This document shows, in pieces, positions 6,590 through 16,723 of a stretch of 64,000 nucleotides of DNA. Each line of letters opens with the position of its first letter. Positions within the stretch are counted from its first letter, which is position 1. A model generated the notes under the pieces. That model was not told the origin of the DNA, searched no databases, and saw nothing but the letters and a program-made list of their open reading frames with translations. A program made the translations under genes and the position numbers. Source of the stretch: Gammaproteobacteria bacterium 45_16_T64 (GTDB lineage Bacteria > Pseudomonadota > Gammaproteobacteria > Pseudomonadales > Ketobacteraceae); the NCBI GenBank assembly GCA_002162955.1, contig MABD01000056.1:62001-126000 (forward strand). The letters run 5' to 3'.

Positions 6590-8437
6590 ATGAAAGCAGT
6601 ACTGATTACCCAATGCATACAAAATGACTTTGTGAAACCACTGGCAGCCGGTGAACCGCTCCCCAATCAACTGCATATAGGCCATGAAGAATCCCAACGC
6701 TTAGTGGGCAGCAGTATTGACACCGGCCCTATCGGACGCTTTATGTCTTGGGTGAACCAACAACCCTCCTCTCAGCTGTCGACCATTCATATCCGCGATT
6801 GGCATAACCCCAACTGTCCGGAACAAAGCGGTCACTTAACGCAGTTTGGCAAGCACTGCCTTCGAGACACCGTAGGAGCCGCTTTTCTCTTCGATGAAGA
6901 TAACCCAGAGACGACCACAAACCACACCATCATCAACAGCACCACACTGAATGACTTCGAAGGTACCGCCCTGAAAGCGACCTTGGATACGTTAACCGGC
7001 AACCTAGCAGCAGGTGAGACCATTCGTGTTGGGATCATCGGTGTATGGACCGAAGCCAAAGTGATGTTTCTCGCTTACGAGCTATCCACTCGATACCCAC
7101 ACTTTGAGATAGCCGTGTGTAGCGCTCTGACCGCCAGCTCTTCTCGCAGTCAGCATTTCCTTGCGCTCCAGCAACTTCGCCGTGTCGTTGGCACTACCGT
7201 TATCGACTCCATCGGAGAATTCATTCAATACTTAGGTGGTACAGAAGAGCACTGGCAAGCTATAACCACCGAACATAAGTCTCTTAATCAATCCCTAGAG
7301 ATCATCAGCGACAAAGCCATGCATGTAGATGACGAAACAGAGCGGCTAATCCGCTACCTGTTTCGCGACTGCCAGAAAATCACCTTAAAGATTCTTGATG
7401 GCGGATTCTCTGGCAACCTTGTTGCCGGGGTCAGCGGTATTGATATACACGGGCACGAAGAAGCACCCCATGTCATAAAGATTGGCCCGCGAGGCGAAAT
7501 GGCCCGAGAACGTACCGCCTTCGAACAAATAGAACGGGGGATGGGAAATAATGCCCCCGCCATATCGGAATATGCCGATATGCAACGTAGGGGCGCGATT
7601 AAATACCGCTACGCCTCCATGGGCACCGGCAGTACACGCTCATTACAAGAGTGCTTTCAAGCCTCTTTCGGTAAAAGTCATAAAGACCAGAGTAAACTGC
7701 ACCGCTATCTTGATGCGATCTTTAACGAACAACTTGGACGTTTATACCGCGCGTCAATCAATGACACTCAAGACCTACTGAAATACTACTGCTTTGATTC
7801 CAGCTGGGCGAATTCAGTCAAAGAAAAAATCATTGAGCTAATTGGGCATTGCCCAGAAACAGACGAGCTTATATTCCCTGGCAACAAAACCACCCCTAAC
7901 CTCTATCACTTTTACAAAGAAACCTTAGATAGGTTACCGTCAACAGTAGCAGACTACCCTTTTGCTTTTATTCACGGCGACCTTAATGGTGCCAATGTAA
8001 TTATTGATGAGCGCGATAACGTGTGGCTGATCGACTTTTTCCACACCCACCGTGGACATGTACTAAAAGATTTTGCTAAGTTAGAAAATGACCTGCTTTA
8101 CATCTATACCCCCATTGAGACTGAAGAAGACTTAATACTCGCTTATGCATTTACGGATTTTTTTCTGGCGATGAGTGACCCGTTTCTCGGACTACCTGAA
8201 TTACCTGAACAATTCGTTGGGACTCAATTTTCTGATACCTACCGAACAATTCACAAAATACGTGAACTAGCGGGTGTGCAAATCAATGAGCAGGATTCCA
8301 AACGAAAGCTTCAATGGCTAGTGCCACAGCTAAGATATGCCGTACATACCATTGGATTTGATGAGCCGAATGAGAGACAGAGAATTTGGGCGCTGTATGG
8401 TTCGGGAAAAATGGCCAAAATACTAGAAAACAATTAG
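6590..8437 (+). CDS. Pseudo-isochorismatase/kinase-fold phosphotransferase fusion
   Basis: 615 residues with two regions. Residues 1 to about 210 resemble cysteine hydrolases of the isochorismatase/nicotinamidase family (D13 in the QNDF motif, GxxT motif near 151). The catalytic Cys of the G-x-x-T-x-x-C-V motif is replaced by Lys157 (GVWTEAKV), so normal hydrolysis is unlikely. Residues about 250-610 resemble the aminoglycoside/choline phosphotransferase fold, with HGDLNGAN at 462-469 and LIDFF with D482. This part may correspond to the phosphotransferase-like domains of ternary conflict systems, which I cannot verify. RBS AAGGA precedes the ATG. It probably forms an operon with the upstream phosphatase; the role is unknown. 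Confidence 0.7.
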   Translation: MKAVLITQCIQNDFVKPLAAGEPLPNQLHIGHEESQRLVGSSIDTGPIGRFMSWVNQQPSSQLSTIHIRDWHNPNCPEQSGHLTQFGKHCLRDTVGAAFLFDEDNPETTTNHTIINSTTLNDFEGTALKATLDTLTGNLAAGETIRVGIIGVWTEAKVMFLAYELSTRYPHFEIAVCSALTASSSRSQHFLALQQLRRVVGTTVIDSIGEFIQYLGGTEEHWQAITTEHKSLNQSLEIISDKAMHVDDETERLIRYLFRDCQKITLKILDGGFSGNLVAGVSGIDIHGHEEAPHVIKIGPRGEMARERTAFEQIERGMGNNAPAISEYADMQRRGAIKYRYASMGTGSTRSLQECFQASFGKSHKDQSKLHRYLDAIFNEQLGRLYRASINDTQDLLKYYCFDSSWANSVKEKIIELIGHCPETDELIFPGNKTTPNLYHFYKETLDRLPSTVADYPFAFIHGDLNGANVIIDERDNVWLIDFFHTHRGHVLKDFAKLENDLLYIYTPIETEEDLILAYAFTDFFLAMSDPFLGLPELPEQFVGTQFSDTYRTIHKIRELAGVQINEQDSKRKLQWLVPQLRYAVHTIGFDEPNERQRIWALYGSGKMAKILENN

Positions 8438-8464
8438 CCAAAAAACTTCCAAAGCAAAAGGTAC

Positions 8465-8489
8465 CGGGGCTCACCCAAATGATGCCCCG
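8465..8489. terminator. Terminator between convergent genes
   Basis: CGGGGC (8465-8470) pairs with GCCCCG (8484-8489). A T-rich stretch follows on the plus strand and TACCTTTT on the minus strand, so it can serve both the fusion gene and the serine hydrolase. Confidence 0.55.
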
Positions 8490-8504
8490 ATTAAATTTTC
8501 AATA

Positions 8505-9704
8505 TTAAGCCGTCACCGCACCACTTAATTTTCTTCCCGCAACCTTCGCTCCTTCGTACACCGCCCCCGTCATTGCAATGCAACGTATATGGCCGAGTAA
8601 CGTAAAAGGAGAACTATTGTGAACCAACCCAAATGCCAGATTCTGTTCTGGGTTAGCCCAACCACCTGCCCCACCAAATCCATAATGACCAAAGGCATTG
8701 GGATAATTTTGGAAAACTGCATCGGCCCTGTGATATCCCAAGCGCCAATGCAATGGGTAAATCGCAACTCGATCACAACGCCGAGTCTGCACTTCCCTTG
8801 CCTTTTCAATAGTGCCAGGAGACAGAAATTGATGCCCTTCGAACTCACCCCAGTTAGACAACATGGCATACAATTTCGCTAAGCTTCGTGCATCGAAGGT
8901 GCCATTGGCTGCAGGAATAGTGGCACGATAAAACTCTGGATCACCGAAATAATTCATTAATCGTTTAGGTGTCAGTCCACGACTGAAGAGTCGGCGAATC
9001 TGCCCGGGCGGAACAAACTCGGGAACCTGATATCGATCACGAATTTTTGAATATTGTCGTATAGAAGGTGTGCCCATTTGATCTGCTAGACGTGAAAAAT
9101 TCGTATCGTCTGCGCCAATCACCAAACCATCAACGCCTAGAGGCTCAGTTAAGCGAGTACGAAGGAAGTCGTTAAAAGACAAGCCACTGACTTTCTCAAT
9201 CAACGCCCCAACAAGCCAACCGATATTAAAGGCATGGTATCCATTGGCTTTCCCTGGCTCGTGAATTGGCTTGGCTTTAGCCAGTGCGTCAACCATTGCG
9301 TCCCAATTCAAAATATCACTGGGGCGTTCGATCAAACCGATGATCTGATAGAGCCCAGCTTGATGGGACATTAGTTGGCGGATACTGATATTTTCTTTAC
9401 CGTTTTGCGCGAACTCAGGCCAGTAGGTTGCCACAGGCGCGTCATAATCTATTAGGCCATCACTGGCAAGGATATGCAGGCAGGTTACCGGTACGGCTTT
9501 GGTAGCGGAATAAACCAGTGACAATGTGTCCGCTTGCCAAGGACGCTGATCATTACCCGCGACACCACCCCACAGGTCCACCACTTTTTCACCATGATGG
9601 TAAACACACGCTGAGGCGCCACCACCAAAACGTTTTATTTGATTCGCAAATTGATCCTTAAGTTTGCCGAAAGCGGGATCGCAAGTACCGTAAATCTCTA
9701 CCAT
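8505..9704 (-). CDS. Serine hydrolase of the beta-lactamase/esterase family
   Basis: 399-residue class C beta-lactamase-like protein. The SxxK motif SATK lies near residue 87 and a Tyr-containing motif (GYHAFN) near 155. An HYGFGGAGG segment near the C-terminus takes the place of the KTG motif, which favours esterase (EstB-like) over beta-lactamase activity. No signal peptide is visible, so it is probably cytoplasmic. It follows a TetR regulator and an acyltransferase on the same strand, suggesting lipid or ester metabolism. The substrate is unknown. Confidence 0.85.
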   Translation of the reverse strand: MVEIYGTCDPAFGKLKDQFANQIKRFGGGASACVYHHGEKVVDLWGGVAGNDQRPWQADTLSLVYSATKAVPVTCLHILASDGLIDYDAPVATYWPEFAQNGKENISIRQLMSHQAGLYQIIGLIERPSDILNWDAMVDALAKAKPIHEPGKANGYHAFNIGWLVGALIEKVSGLSFNDFLRTRLTEPLGVDGLVIGADDTNFSRLADQMGTPSIRQYSKIRDRYQVPEFVPPGQIRRLFSRGLTPKRLMNYFGDPEFYRATIPAANGTFDARSLAKLYAMLSNWGEFEGHQFLSPGTIEKAREVQTRRCDRVAIYPLHWRLGYHRADAVFQNYPNAFGHYGFGGAGGWANPEQNLAFGLVHNSSPFTLLGHIRCIAMTGAVYEGAKVAGRKLSGAVTA

Positions 9705-9791
9705 AACCGTTACCTTTTACAATCGATAACAACAGACTAAGATTTACGGCGACATAATGCAAATGTGTCAAATTGTGTATTTTACCGTAAT

Positions 9792-10640
9792 TTATAAGCG
9801 TATAAGTTGCTTTCGCAACCAACTTTTATCCGTGTCAGCGGCTTGCTGAACTTGCAAATCGGCGATCAAGGTATTAATCGAATTAGCCACTTTTTCTCGA
9901 ACTTCCCACTGAGCATCCCTATTTTCGTGACGATCGATATAGTCTTCCGTTGATATAGGTTTACCAAAGCCGATATAAAATTTCTCGGGCTTGGGTATTG
10001 ACGTTGGGCCAATACCTCGTGATATCGGCATAAACATATCGCCATTGCGAGACAGCTCGTTAAACGTTTTATTCTTTAATAGTTTTTTTCCTAACCAAGA
10101 TTCAGAAAATTGATTGGCGTCGTAAACAATTTTAAACGCATCATCACACCCCACTGAACCAAAGGGGATAATGTCATAACCGTATTTCATTGCCATCTTG
10201 GCGAATCCGGTTCGCTTTTTCCAAAATAATTTATGTTCTTCACCGGATCTTTTTGCAACTTCTCTACCGCCACCGGGAAACACCATCACATGCTGCTTGC
10301 TTTGCATTAGCTTATCGCAATTCTCTGGCGTTCCTGGAACAGAACCAAATTTGATCAGCGCCTTACCCCATACAGGAACTTTATAGTGAAAATGATCACC
10401 CAAGGTTCTTACAAATACACCGGTATGTTTGTAGATACCATTAAACACCAGTGGAGAATCGATCATTCCATAAATAGCATGGTTACCCACAAACAATGAC
10501 GGCCTGTCAGGATTAATATTTTCAAAACCCGAATACACCGGATTAAAATAGAAATTTCGAAAGGCCATTTGGCGATCAAGCCATTCTGCAGAAGGTGGAA
10601 CAAAGTCGTCAAATTGTAGATCAAGTGAGCTGTCAGTCAT
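9792..10640 (-). CDS. Lysophospholipid/diacylglycerol-type acyltransferase
   Basis: 282 residues of the PlsC/LPLAT acyltransferase superfamily. The catalytic motif NHxxxxxD appears as NHAIYGMID near residue 66 and a substrate-binding FPGGGRE follows near 133. The spacing and the FPGGGRE form resemble monoacyl/diacylglycerol acyltransferase-like (TMEM68-type) members more than true PlsC. It has no obvious membrane segment. It lies between tetR and a serine hydrolase on the same strand, so the three may form an operon for acyl-lipid turnover. Confidence 0.82.
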   Translation of the reverse strand: MTDSSLDLQFDDFVPPSAEWLDRQMAFRNFYFNPVYSGFENINPDRPSLFVGNHAIYGMIDSPLVFNGIYKHTGVFVRTLGDHFHYKVPVWGKALIKFGSVPGTPENCDKLMQSKQHVMVFPGGGREVAKRSGEEHKLFWKKRTGFAKMAMKYGYDIIPFGSVGCDDAFKIVYDANQFSESWLGKKLLKNKTFNELSRNGDMFMPISRGIGPTSIPKPEKFYIGFGKPISTEDYIDRHENRDAQWEVREKVANSINTLIADLQVQQAADTDKSWLRKQLIRL

Positions 10641-10704
10641 GATACGTAAATGCCATTAATCGTTGGGAGCGAAATGCGAAAAAGGATAATACACTAAAAT
10701 TAGA

Positions 10705-11319
10705 TCATTTGATCTGTGTCACTAGAGCTGCTGCTAATTCATGCGCCGCTTGCTTAGCCTCTTTCTTTTTTTTAGGAGTCAGTCCAGCCTTAATGGCGTC
10801 ATGCACAAGCCATTGAAACGCCGCCATCATTGCTTTTAAGAATGTGCGCGATGGATGAGCAGCATTCTGTCGAAAAGATTGTTCCATCGTTTTTGCGATA
10901 TGCTCAAACGTAGAATCAATAATCTGAGATGCAGGTGATCTAGGATCACTGTATTCACGCAGCAACAATTGAGCTAACTTCGCATGCTCGAAGATCCGGT
11001 CAAATAGCTCATCTAGCGCCGTGTTAAGGCTCTCTTTTCCCGAAATTGACTCATGAATGGTGAAACCCATTAGCTTTTCTACATGCGCATTAATTGCATC
11101 CTGGTAAAGAGTAGAAACCAATTCATCCTTATCCTTAAAGCAACGATAAAACGTAGGCTTGGATACATCCGCACTCGCACAAATCTGTGCAATGGAGGTA
11201 TTTTGGGTGCCCTGCTCAATAAACAATCCAATAGCCGAATCGATGATAATAGCTTTTTGTTCTTCCACCCCTGGACGCTTTTTACTTCGACCATCTGATT
11301 GCTTATTTTTTACTGCCAT
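10705..11319 (-). CDS. TetR-family regulator
   Basis: 204 residues with an N-terminal TetR helix-turn-helix (about 20-65; TSIAQICASADVSKPTFYRCFKDKDEL) and a helical C-terminal domain of unknown ligand. The basic N-terminus (KNKQSDGRSKKRP) is typical of this family. It is the first gene of the acyltransferase/serine hydrolase group and is divergent from the membrane protein at 11485, so it probably controls the 11320-11484 promoter region. Confidence 0.88.
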   Translation of the reverse strand: MAVKNKQSDGRSKKRPGVEEQKAIIIDSAIGLFIEQGTQNTSIAQICASADVSKPTFYRCFKDKDELVSTLYQDAINAHVEKLMGFTIHESISGKESLNTALDELFDRIFEHAKLAQLLLREYSDPRSPASQIIDSTFEHIAKTMEQSFRQNAAHPSRTFLKAMMAAFQWLVHDAIKAGLTPKKKKEAKQAAHELAAALVTQIK

Positions 11320-11484
11320 TATTTTCCCATTCTTATGTATGTAAGCCCGATAAACACGAATCCGCTCAATTCTATAGGAATATGACTGACAGTTTTAGCC
11401 TCCAATTGATTGTTGACGATCTCTCGAAAAGCATTTAATGTTACCACACCGTAAGTTTAAAGGCCTAGCAAAAAGGAGAGTGAA

Positions 11485-12306
11485 ATGAACGTTTCAACAC
11501 AAGTCGCGGGGATTAGCGGCATAACCCAACCCGAAGTACGATCTATTTCTCAAAGCACCCTAAAGCTATTCGGCTTATGGACCCTGTTCTGGTGGGGTGG
11601 TGTCGGGTTATTTGCTTTATTATTTTACGTTGGCGTTCTCGATTTTGTCACTAGCACCAAGATTCCACTCTATGGCATTAGTATTTGGCTAAATGGTTGC
11701 TTACTGCCTTTATTGATGAACAAAGGCCAATCAAGAATGAATATTTACCACGACTGTCTCGTGGTATGGATGCTGTCTTACACCCTGACCAATCTACTAT
11801 GGGAAATTCCCTGGGTGATCTTCTCCCCTTTCGTATTTGAAAATATACATACCATTGACGATGTCATCGCCCACACCGAATATATGCGTGAATCCATCTT
11901 TCATATGTATTGGTGGACACTCGCGTCGTTTAGCTCAGTAGATTTACGTACCGTTAACCATGACCCCACATTCTACACCTTAGAAATCTATGCGTTCGTC
12001 AATGTGCTATCCACGTTGTACTTTTTTCACCTCAATAAGAAGGGCTCTCCGTATCGCTACCTCATTCCCATTATTGGTTGTGGAGAACCTATCGCTGCTA
12101 CATTTATTTTTTCTTTCACTGAGGTGTTTGCGGGCTTTGAGAATATGGTAGGAGGTGTCGCCGATACATTACTGGCGCTGGTGTGGACTCAATATCAGTA
12201 TATTCTTTTCCCCATTGTATTTGGCATTATTAGCACCAAGCTACTGTTAAATGATTGGCAGCAAAGTGACATAAGCCTTAGAAAAAGTTCGCCAGTATAT
12301 GGGTAA
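11485..12306 (+). CDS. Multi-pass membrane protein, possibly EBP/EXPERA-like
   Basis: 273 residues with about six hydrophobic helices (around 28-50, 62-77, 93-115, 160-182, 193-213 and 235-250). Conserved-looking polar residues inside helices (NLLWEIPW, FTEVF) and a YWWTLASFSSVDLRT loop recall emopamil-binding/EXPERA-type sterol isomerase folds, but this assignment is tentative. AAGGAGAG precedes the ATG. It is divergent from the TetR-acyltransferase group and ends at a large hairpin. Confidence 0.55.
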   Translation: MNVSTQVAGISGITQPEVRSISQSTLKLFGLWTLFWWGGVGLFALLFYVGVLDFVTSTKIPLYGISIWLNGCLLPLLMNKGQSRMNIYHDCLVVWMLSYTLTNLLWEIPWVIFSPFVFENIHTIDDVIAHTEYMRESIFHMYWWTLASFSSVDLRTVNHDPTFYTLEIYAFVNVLSTLYFFHLNKKGSPYRYLIPIIGCGEPIAATFIFSFTEVFAGFENMVGGVADTLLALVWTQYQYILFPIVFGIISTKLLLNDWQQSDISLRKSSPVYG

Positions 12307-12319
12307 AAAAACAACGACA

Positions 12320-12383
12320 TATCTAAGGTTGATTGGTGTAAGAGCTTGCAGTAACAAGTTCTTGCACCAATCAATCTTAGATA
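12320..12383. terminator. Long bidirectional terminator
   Basis: TATCTAAG (12320-12327) pairs with CTTAGATA (12376-12383) and the whole interval folds into one imperfect stem of about 28 bp with a 6-nt loop. T-rich tracts flank it on both strands (CTTTTAATTTTT rightward, GTTTTTTT leftward). It separates the convergent membrane protein and histidine kinase genes. Confidence 0.85.
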
Positions 12384-12386
12384 CTT

Positions 12387-15300
12387 TTAATTTTTGTCAT
12401 TAGGCCTGTAAAGCCAGACTCGTAACATTGAGATCAATCTGTCTGTATCGACGGGTTTGGTGAGAAATTCAGATGCTCCTGCATCGATACATTTCTGACG
12501 ATCCTCTGGCATAGCTTTAGCAGTGAGCGCAATAATCGGTACTTCGGCATACTCCCTCATACGGCGAATTCTACGCATAGCCTCGTAACCATCCATAGTG
12601 GGCATCATAATATCCATAATAATCAGTTCTACTGCGGGGAGTTTAGCTGTACCGATGGAAGGGTTATTCGTCGCACCGTCTACGATCGTTTCCTCTAATC
12701 GATCCAATGCAGCCTGACCGTTATCCGCCATTACCACAGAAAGCCCTTCACTTTGCAATTGCTTTGATAATGCAAAGAGATTGCGCATATCATCATCCAC
12801 CAACAGTATTCGCCGATCTTTAAGCATTGAATCAGCATCATGTAGCATTGCAATCTCGTTTCCAGATCCACTGGTATGCTTTTTACCAACACTGTTAAGA
12901 AACAAGTTTACATCAGCCAATAGGCGCTCAGGTGAGCTGCTTCCCTTAATAATAATGTCTGCAGTCACAGAGCTAAGTGCTAGCTTTTGATTATCTGAAA
13001 TAGTTTGACCGGTATAGACAATAACAGGAATATCACTATAAGCCGGTAATACGTGAATTCTTTCAAGCAACTCTTCGCCGCTCATATCGGGTAAGCCAAG
13101 ATCTAGAATAATTCCATCAATAGTTTGTTTCTCCAAGACCCCTAACGCTTCTTCGCCAGTTGAGGCGCTAATTACCCTAACTGTTTCCGATTCAAGTAGC
13201 TGAGAGACCGCTTTCTGGTGTGATTTGTCATCCTCAATCAACAGAATCGTTATACTGTTATAGGTATTGGTTTTCGACAACTCGCTGAAAATGGCCATAA
13301 TATCCTCTTGTCCACTTGGTTTGGATAAGAATGTTAATGCCCCTTGATCCAAATAGTCTTGCTTCGAATCACGACCCGAGATTACATGAATCGGTATATG
13401 GTAAGTTTCTGGGTTATGTTTGAGTTGCTCCAAAACAACTAGGCCATCTACATCGGGTAAACCCGCATCCAATAAGATACCTCTAGGGAGATATTCCATA
13501 GCCAGGTAGAGACCTTCCCTACCTTTATTCGTCACAATGCATTTGAATTGTGCTTCTCGGGCCAGATCCAACAATATGTTAACAAAATTCACATCGTCTT
13601 CAATAATCAAAATGGCGTCGCCTTTCTGGCTAATCGCGCTACGATCATCTGCAATAAAAACATCACCAAACGATGATGACTGCATCGACGCTGGAGATAC
13701 ACTCTCCCCTAAATCCTCACTCCGTCCCCCTCCTAGTTCAGCCCCCGCCTTCGGAAGTGGCGTAGCAGACTCGTCTTTGGATCGCTCATTCTTTGACGGT
13801 AAATAGAGTGTAAATGTACTGCCGTTTCCTGGCTCACTGTGAAGACCAATTTCACCCTCTAAGAGACTGGCAAGCTCTGTCGATATCGCCAATCCAAGCC
13901 CTGTACCACCATATTCTCGACTGGTAGTACCATCTGCTTGCTGGAAAGCGGCAAAAATAGCCTTTTGTTTATCCTTGGGAATACCAATACCCGAATCAGT
14001 AACCGAAAAAGCTACACTGGTTGACAACGACAAACCCGACTTAGAAAAAATGGTAGCTTCATCGGGTTTGTGTATTCTAACAGTCACAGTACCTTGTTTA
14101 GTAAACTTAAAGGCATTGGAAAGAAAATTCTTGAGAATCTGTAACAGTCTCTGCTCATCACTCACAATAGATTGCGAAAGACCATCATCTATCGTTGATC
14201 TGAAATCAATACCCGTCTCCCTAGCGACGCTACCAAATAGAGTCGAAAGATTATCTAGCACATTTTGGAATTGAACATCCTCATAGTTTACGTTAAGCAT
14301 TCCTGCTTCAACCTTGGATAAATCCATGATGTCATTAATAAGATTCAGTAAATCATGGCCCCCCTCATAGATTATTTTTGCGTCTTGTTTCTGACTTTCC
14401 GTGAGATTGCCTTCCTTATTTTTTGAAAGGCCTCTAGAAAGAATTAGCAGACTATTGAGTGGCGTTCTCAATTCGTGAGACATATTAGCCAAAAATTCTG
14501 ATTTGTATCGACTTGCCTGCGATAATTCCTCTGCGGACTTAGTCAGTGTTTTCTTTGCCTTTTCTAAGTCTTTCTTCTGTCGGCGTAAGGCCTCTTGCTT
14601 TTCCTCTAACTCTTCATTAGTAACCTGAAGCTCTTCATTAGCTACCCGCAGCTCTTCACTTTGCTGGGTAAGTTCCTCTTCAGAGGATTTTAATTTAAGA
14701 GCTTGCTCTATTAAGTTCTCATTTGCAGAGCTTAAACTTTCTTGCTGTGATTTCAATTCCAGTGATTGACGCTGCGTATCTTGCAATAGAAGTGTCAATT
14801 GAACTCTATCCTGGCAAGACTGGATCGCCATCGCAACCGTTTCAGATACCAAATTGAGCAGCTTTCTCTGCTCGTCGTTAAACGGATATAAGGAACCTAT
14901 TTCCAATACACCCTTCACAGTATCTCCAGTAATGAAGGGATTCACCAGAATACACATGGGTTTACACCCAACTAGCGCTGAGTTAATGCTCAGGTGGCCT
15001 TCAGGAAAATCCTCTGCCAAAATGACTTCTTTGTCCAATGCAGATTGCCCTACAAGACCTTCGCCATACTTTACTGTTTCTAAAGCGGATGTACCGGAAT
15101 AAGCATAACTGCCCGTAAGTTGCAGACTCGCTGAATCACCAGAGGTATACATAACACCCACACGCGCACCAAAGTACTTAGTCAGATAAGCAATCACCTT
15201 CGTTGAAAGCTCGGTAACTCTCTCTTCACCTCGAATAATCTCATATAACCCTGCAACACCAGTCTTTAGCCATTGGGCTCGTTCGTTTTCCTCCGCATTA

Positions 15301-16718
15301 TCTCTAATCTGACTAGTCATCTCATAGAGTGCATTACCAAGTGCATCCTCATCACTGCTTGGGGTGATTTTCATCCGATAGTTGCCCTGGGCTATCGCAT
15401 TAGCCTGGGAGACAATATTGATAAAGTTATCTACCATTCTATTGATAGCCTCTCCGAGAAGGTCGTTATCACTCTTGAGGATGACCTTTCTCGAATAATC
15501 ACCCACTGATATCCCTCTACACACGTCAGTGACTTCAGCGAGCATTTCCGTCATTGAATATAAGGCAAGTCCAAGTGCATCGTTGGCACCACGAGGAGTA
15601 ATCCTCTCTGAAAAATCACCTTGAGAAATATCACTGGCCATAGATGCTATATCAGCCAGAGAAGTATTCATCTTGTTAAATGATTCTGCTAACTGAGACA
15701 ATTCATCATCGCCGTCGATAGGAATGTGATTACCTAAAGTACCTTCTTGTACCGCGAGTGAAGCTTGATGAATGGTATTAATACGAGCTAACACATATTT
15801 CGATATTACCGCATAAATAACAACGAATATGATAACTCCTGAAACAAGGAAAAAAGCTAGCATGAGTTGCGAAGTTTGCGTCACTATCTTAGTCACTTTA
15901 TCTTCATTAAATTCAAGTTTAAGCTCTACGCCCTTCCCAACAAACGATAAAGGAACAACAGAAGATAGTACATTAATGGATTCAATATCCCCCTCATCCG
16001 AAACACTTTTAACCAAGACTTTTTTTTCATCATTAATCGACAGGCTAACAATAGGATTCCCCGATCCGATAAGTTGTAGTCTTATACTGTCTAATAATAA
16101 TGAAACTTGCTCGTACCAGTCGTAGGAAACAACCATCCACCCAATAACTTCTTCTCCATGCTTCACAGGTGATATGAACAACTGTGTCGTCGATTGTTGC
16201 ATATCAAAATCACCTAGCCACACATCCTCACTAGGTGATAATGAAGATACATGATCAAGTAAACTTCCGCTCAACATAAGTATGTCATTGACATTCATAC
16301 CTATCAAATTTTCACCAGGCACACGATCACCTGAAGAATCGCGAGTAGAAGCCGCAAAAACCTCCATTTGATCATCTACCAACACCACATAATTTAAGAA
16401 TGGATATATCGCCACCAACCGATTTATCGCTTGAGATATTCCACGACTAGAAAGAAGGTGCAACGAACGGCGTATGGTCGGTTCCGAGGAAATAATGGAG
16501 CCAATATCAACAATTTCATGGTGCCTGTCATCCAGTTGCTGAGACACGAAACTTATTTGATTTTCTATCTCTACGTTCGCCCTCGTATATACGTATTTTT
16601 CAAAGTACGAGATTATGAAGAAATATATAACCGCAAACGAAATGAAAAGCGCCGCCAGAATAGCAGCGCTAATTTTTACACTTAGAGTTGAAAATTTATT
16701 GGAACGAGTCTTTAGCAT
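12387..16718 (-). CDS. Large hybrid sensor histidine kinase with three receivers
   Basis: 1443 residues. Order: membrane helix (18-38), extracytoplasmic sensor region (about 40-270), second helix (about 280-303), four successive HAMP-like repeats (about 304-480; recurring ISxGDF/IAQGNY segments), GAF-like domain (about 490-640), coiled coil (about 650-735), HisKA with SHELRTP near 745, HATPase with GIGIP and GGTGLGLAI motifs, then three receivers with phospho-acceptor Asp near 1084 (LLDAGLPD), 1207 (ILDLGLPD) and 1369 (IMDIMMPT). It lies 5 nt after the binding-protein gene, in the porin-binding protein-kinase operon, which suggests the binding protein presents a ligand to this sensor. No separate response regulator is adjacent. 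Confidence 0.92.
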   Translation of the reverse strand: MLKTRSNKFSTLSVKISAAILAALFISFAVIYFFIISYFEKYVYTRANVEIENQISFVSQQLDDRHHEIVDIGSIISSEPTIRRSLHLLSSRGISQAINRLVAIYPFLNYVVLVDDQMEVFAASTRDSSGDRVPGENLIGMNVNDILMLSGSLLDHVSSLSPSEDVWLGDFDMQQSTTQLFISPVKHGEEVIGWMVVSYDWYEQVSLLLDSIRLQLIGSGNPIVSLSINDEKKVLVKSVSDEGDIESINVLSSVVPLSFVGKGVELKLEFNEDKVTKIVTQTSQLMLAFFLVSGVIIFVVIYAVISKYVLARINTIHQASLAVQEGTLGNHIPIDGDDELSQLAESFNKMNTSLADIASMASDISQGDFSERITPRGANDALGLALYSMTEMLAEVTDVCRGISVGDYSRKVILKSDNDLLGEAINRMVDNFINIVSQANAIAQGNYRMKITPSSDEDALGNALYEMTSQIRDNAEENERAQWLKTGVAGLYEIIRGEERVTELSTKVIAYLTKYFGARVGVMYTSGDSASLQLTGSYAYSGTSALETVKYGEGLVGQSALDKEVILAEDFPEGHLSINSALVGCKPMCILVNPFITGDTVKGVLEIGSLYPFNDEQRKLLNLVSETVAMAIQSCQDRVQLTLLLQDTQRQSLELKSQQESLSSANENLIEQALKLKSSEEELTQQSEELRVANEELQVTNEELEEKQEALRRQKKDLEKAKKTLTKSAEELSQASRYKSEFLANMSHELRTPLNSLLILSRGLSKNKEGNLTESQKQDAKIIYEGGHDLLNLINDIMDLSKVEAGMLNVNYEDVQFQNVLDNLSTLFGSVARETGIDFRSTIDDGLSQSIVSDEQRLLQILKNFLSNAFKFTKQGTVTVRIHKPDEATIFSKSGLSLSTSVAFSVTDSGIGIPKDKQKAIFAAFQQADGTTSREYGGTGLGLAISTELASLLEGEIGLHSEPGNGSTFTLYLPSKNERSKDESATPLPKAGAELGGGRSEDLGESVSPASMQSSSFGDVFIADDRSAISQKGDAILIIEDDVNFVNILLDLAREAQFKCIVTNKGREGLYLAMEYLPRGILLDAGLPDVDGLVVLEQLKHNPETYHIPIHVISGRDSKQDYLDQGALTFLSKPSGQEDIMAIFSELSKTNTYNSITILLIEDDKSHQKAVSQLLESETVRVISASTGEEALGVLEKQTIDGIILDLGLPDMSGEELLERIHVLPAYSDIPVIVYTGQTISDNQKLALSSVTADIIIKGSSSPERLLADVNLFLNSVGKKHTSGSGNEIAMLHDADSMLKDRRILLVDDDMRNLFALSKQLQSEGLSVVMADNGQAALDRLEETIVDGATNNPSIGTAKLPAVELIIMDIMMPTMDGYEAMRRIRRMREYAEVPIIALTAKAMPEDRQKCIDAGASEFLTKPVDTDRLISMLRVWLYRPNDKN

Positions 16719-16723
16719 ATCTT

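Noticed and set aside
13537-13806. Plus-strand ORF inside the hybrid kinase
   Set aside because: Antisense to a gene with continuous receiver and kinase motifs; no independent support.
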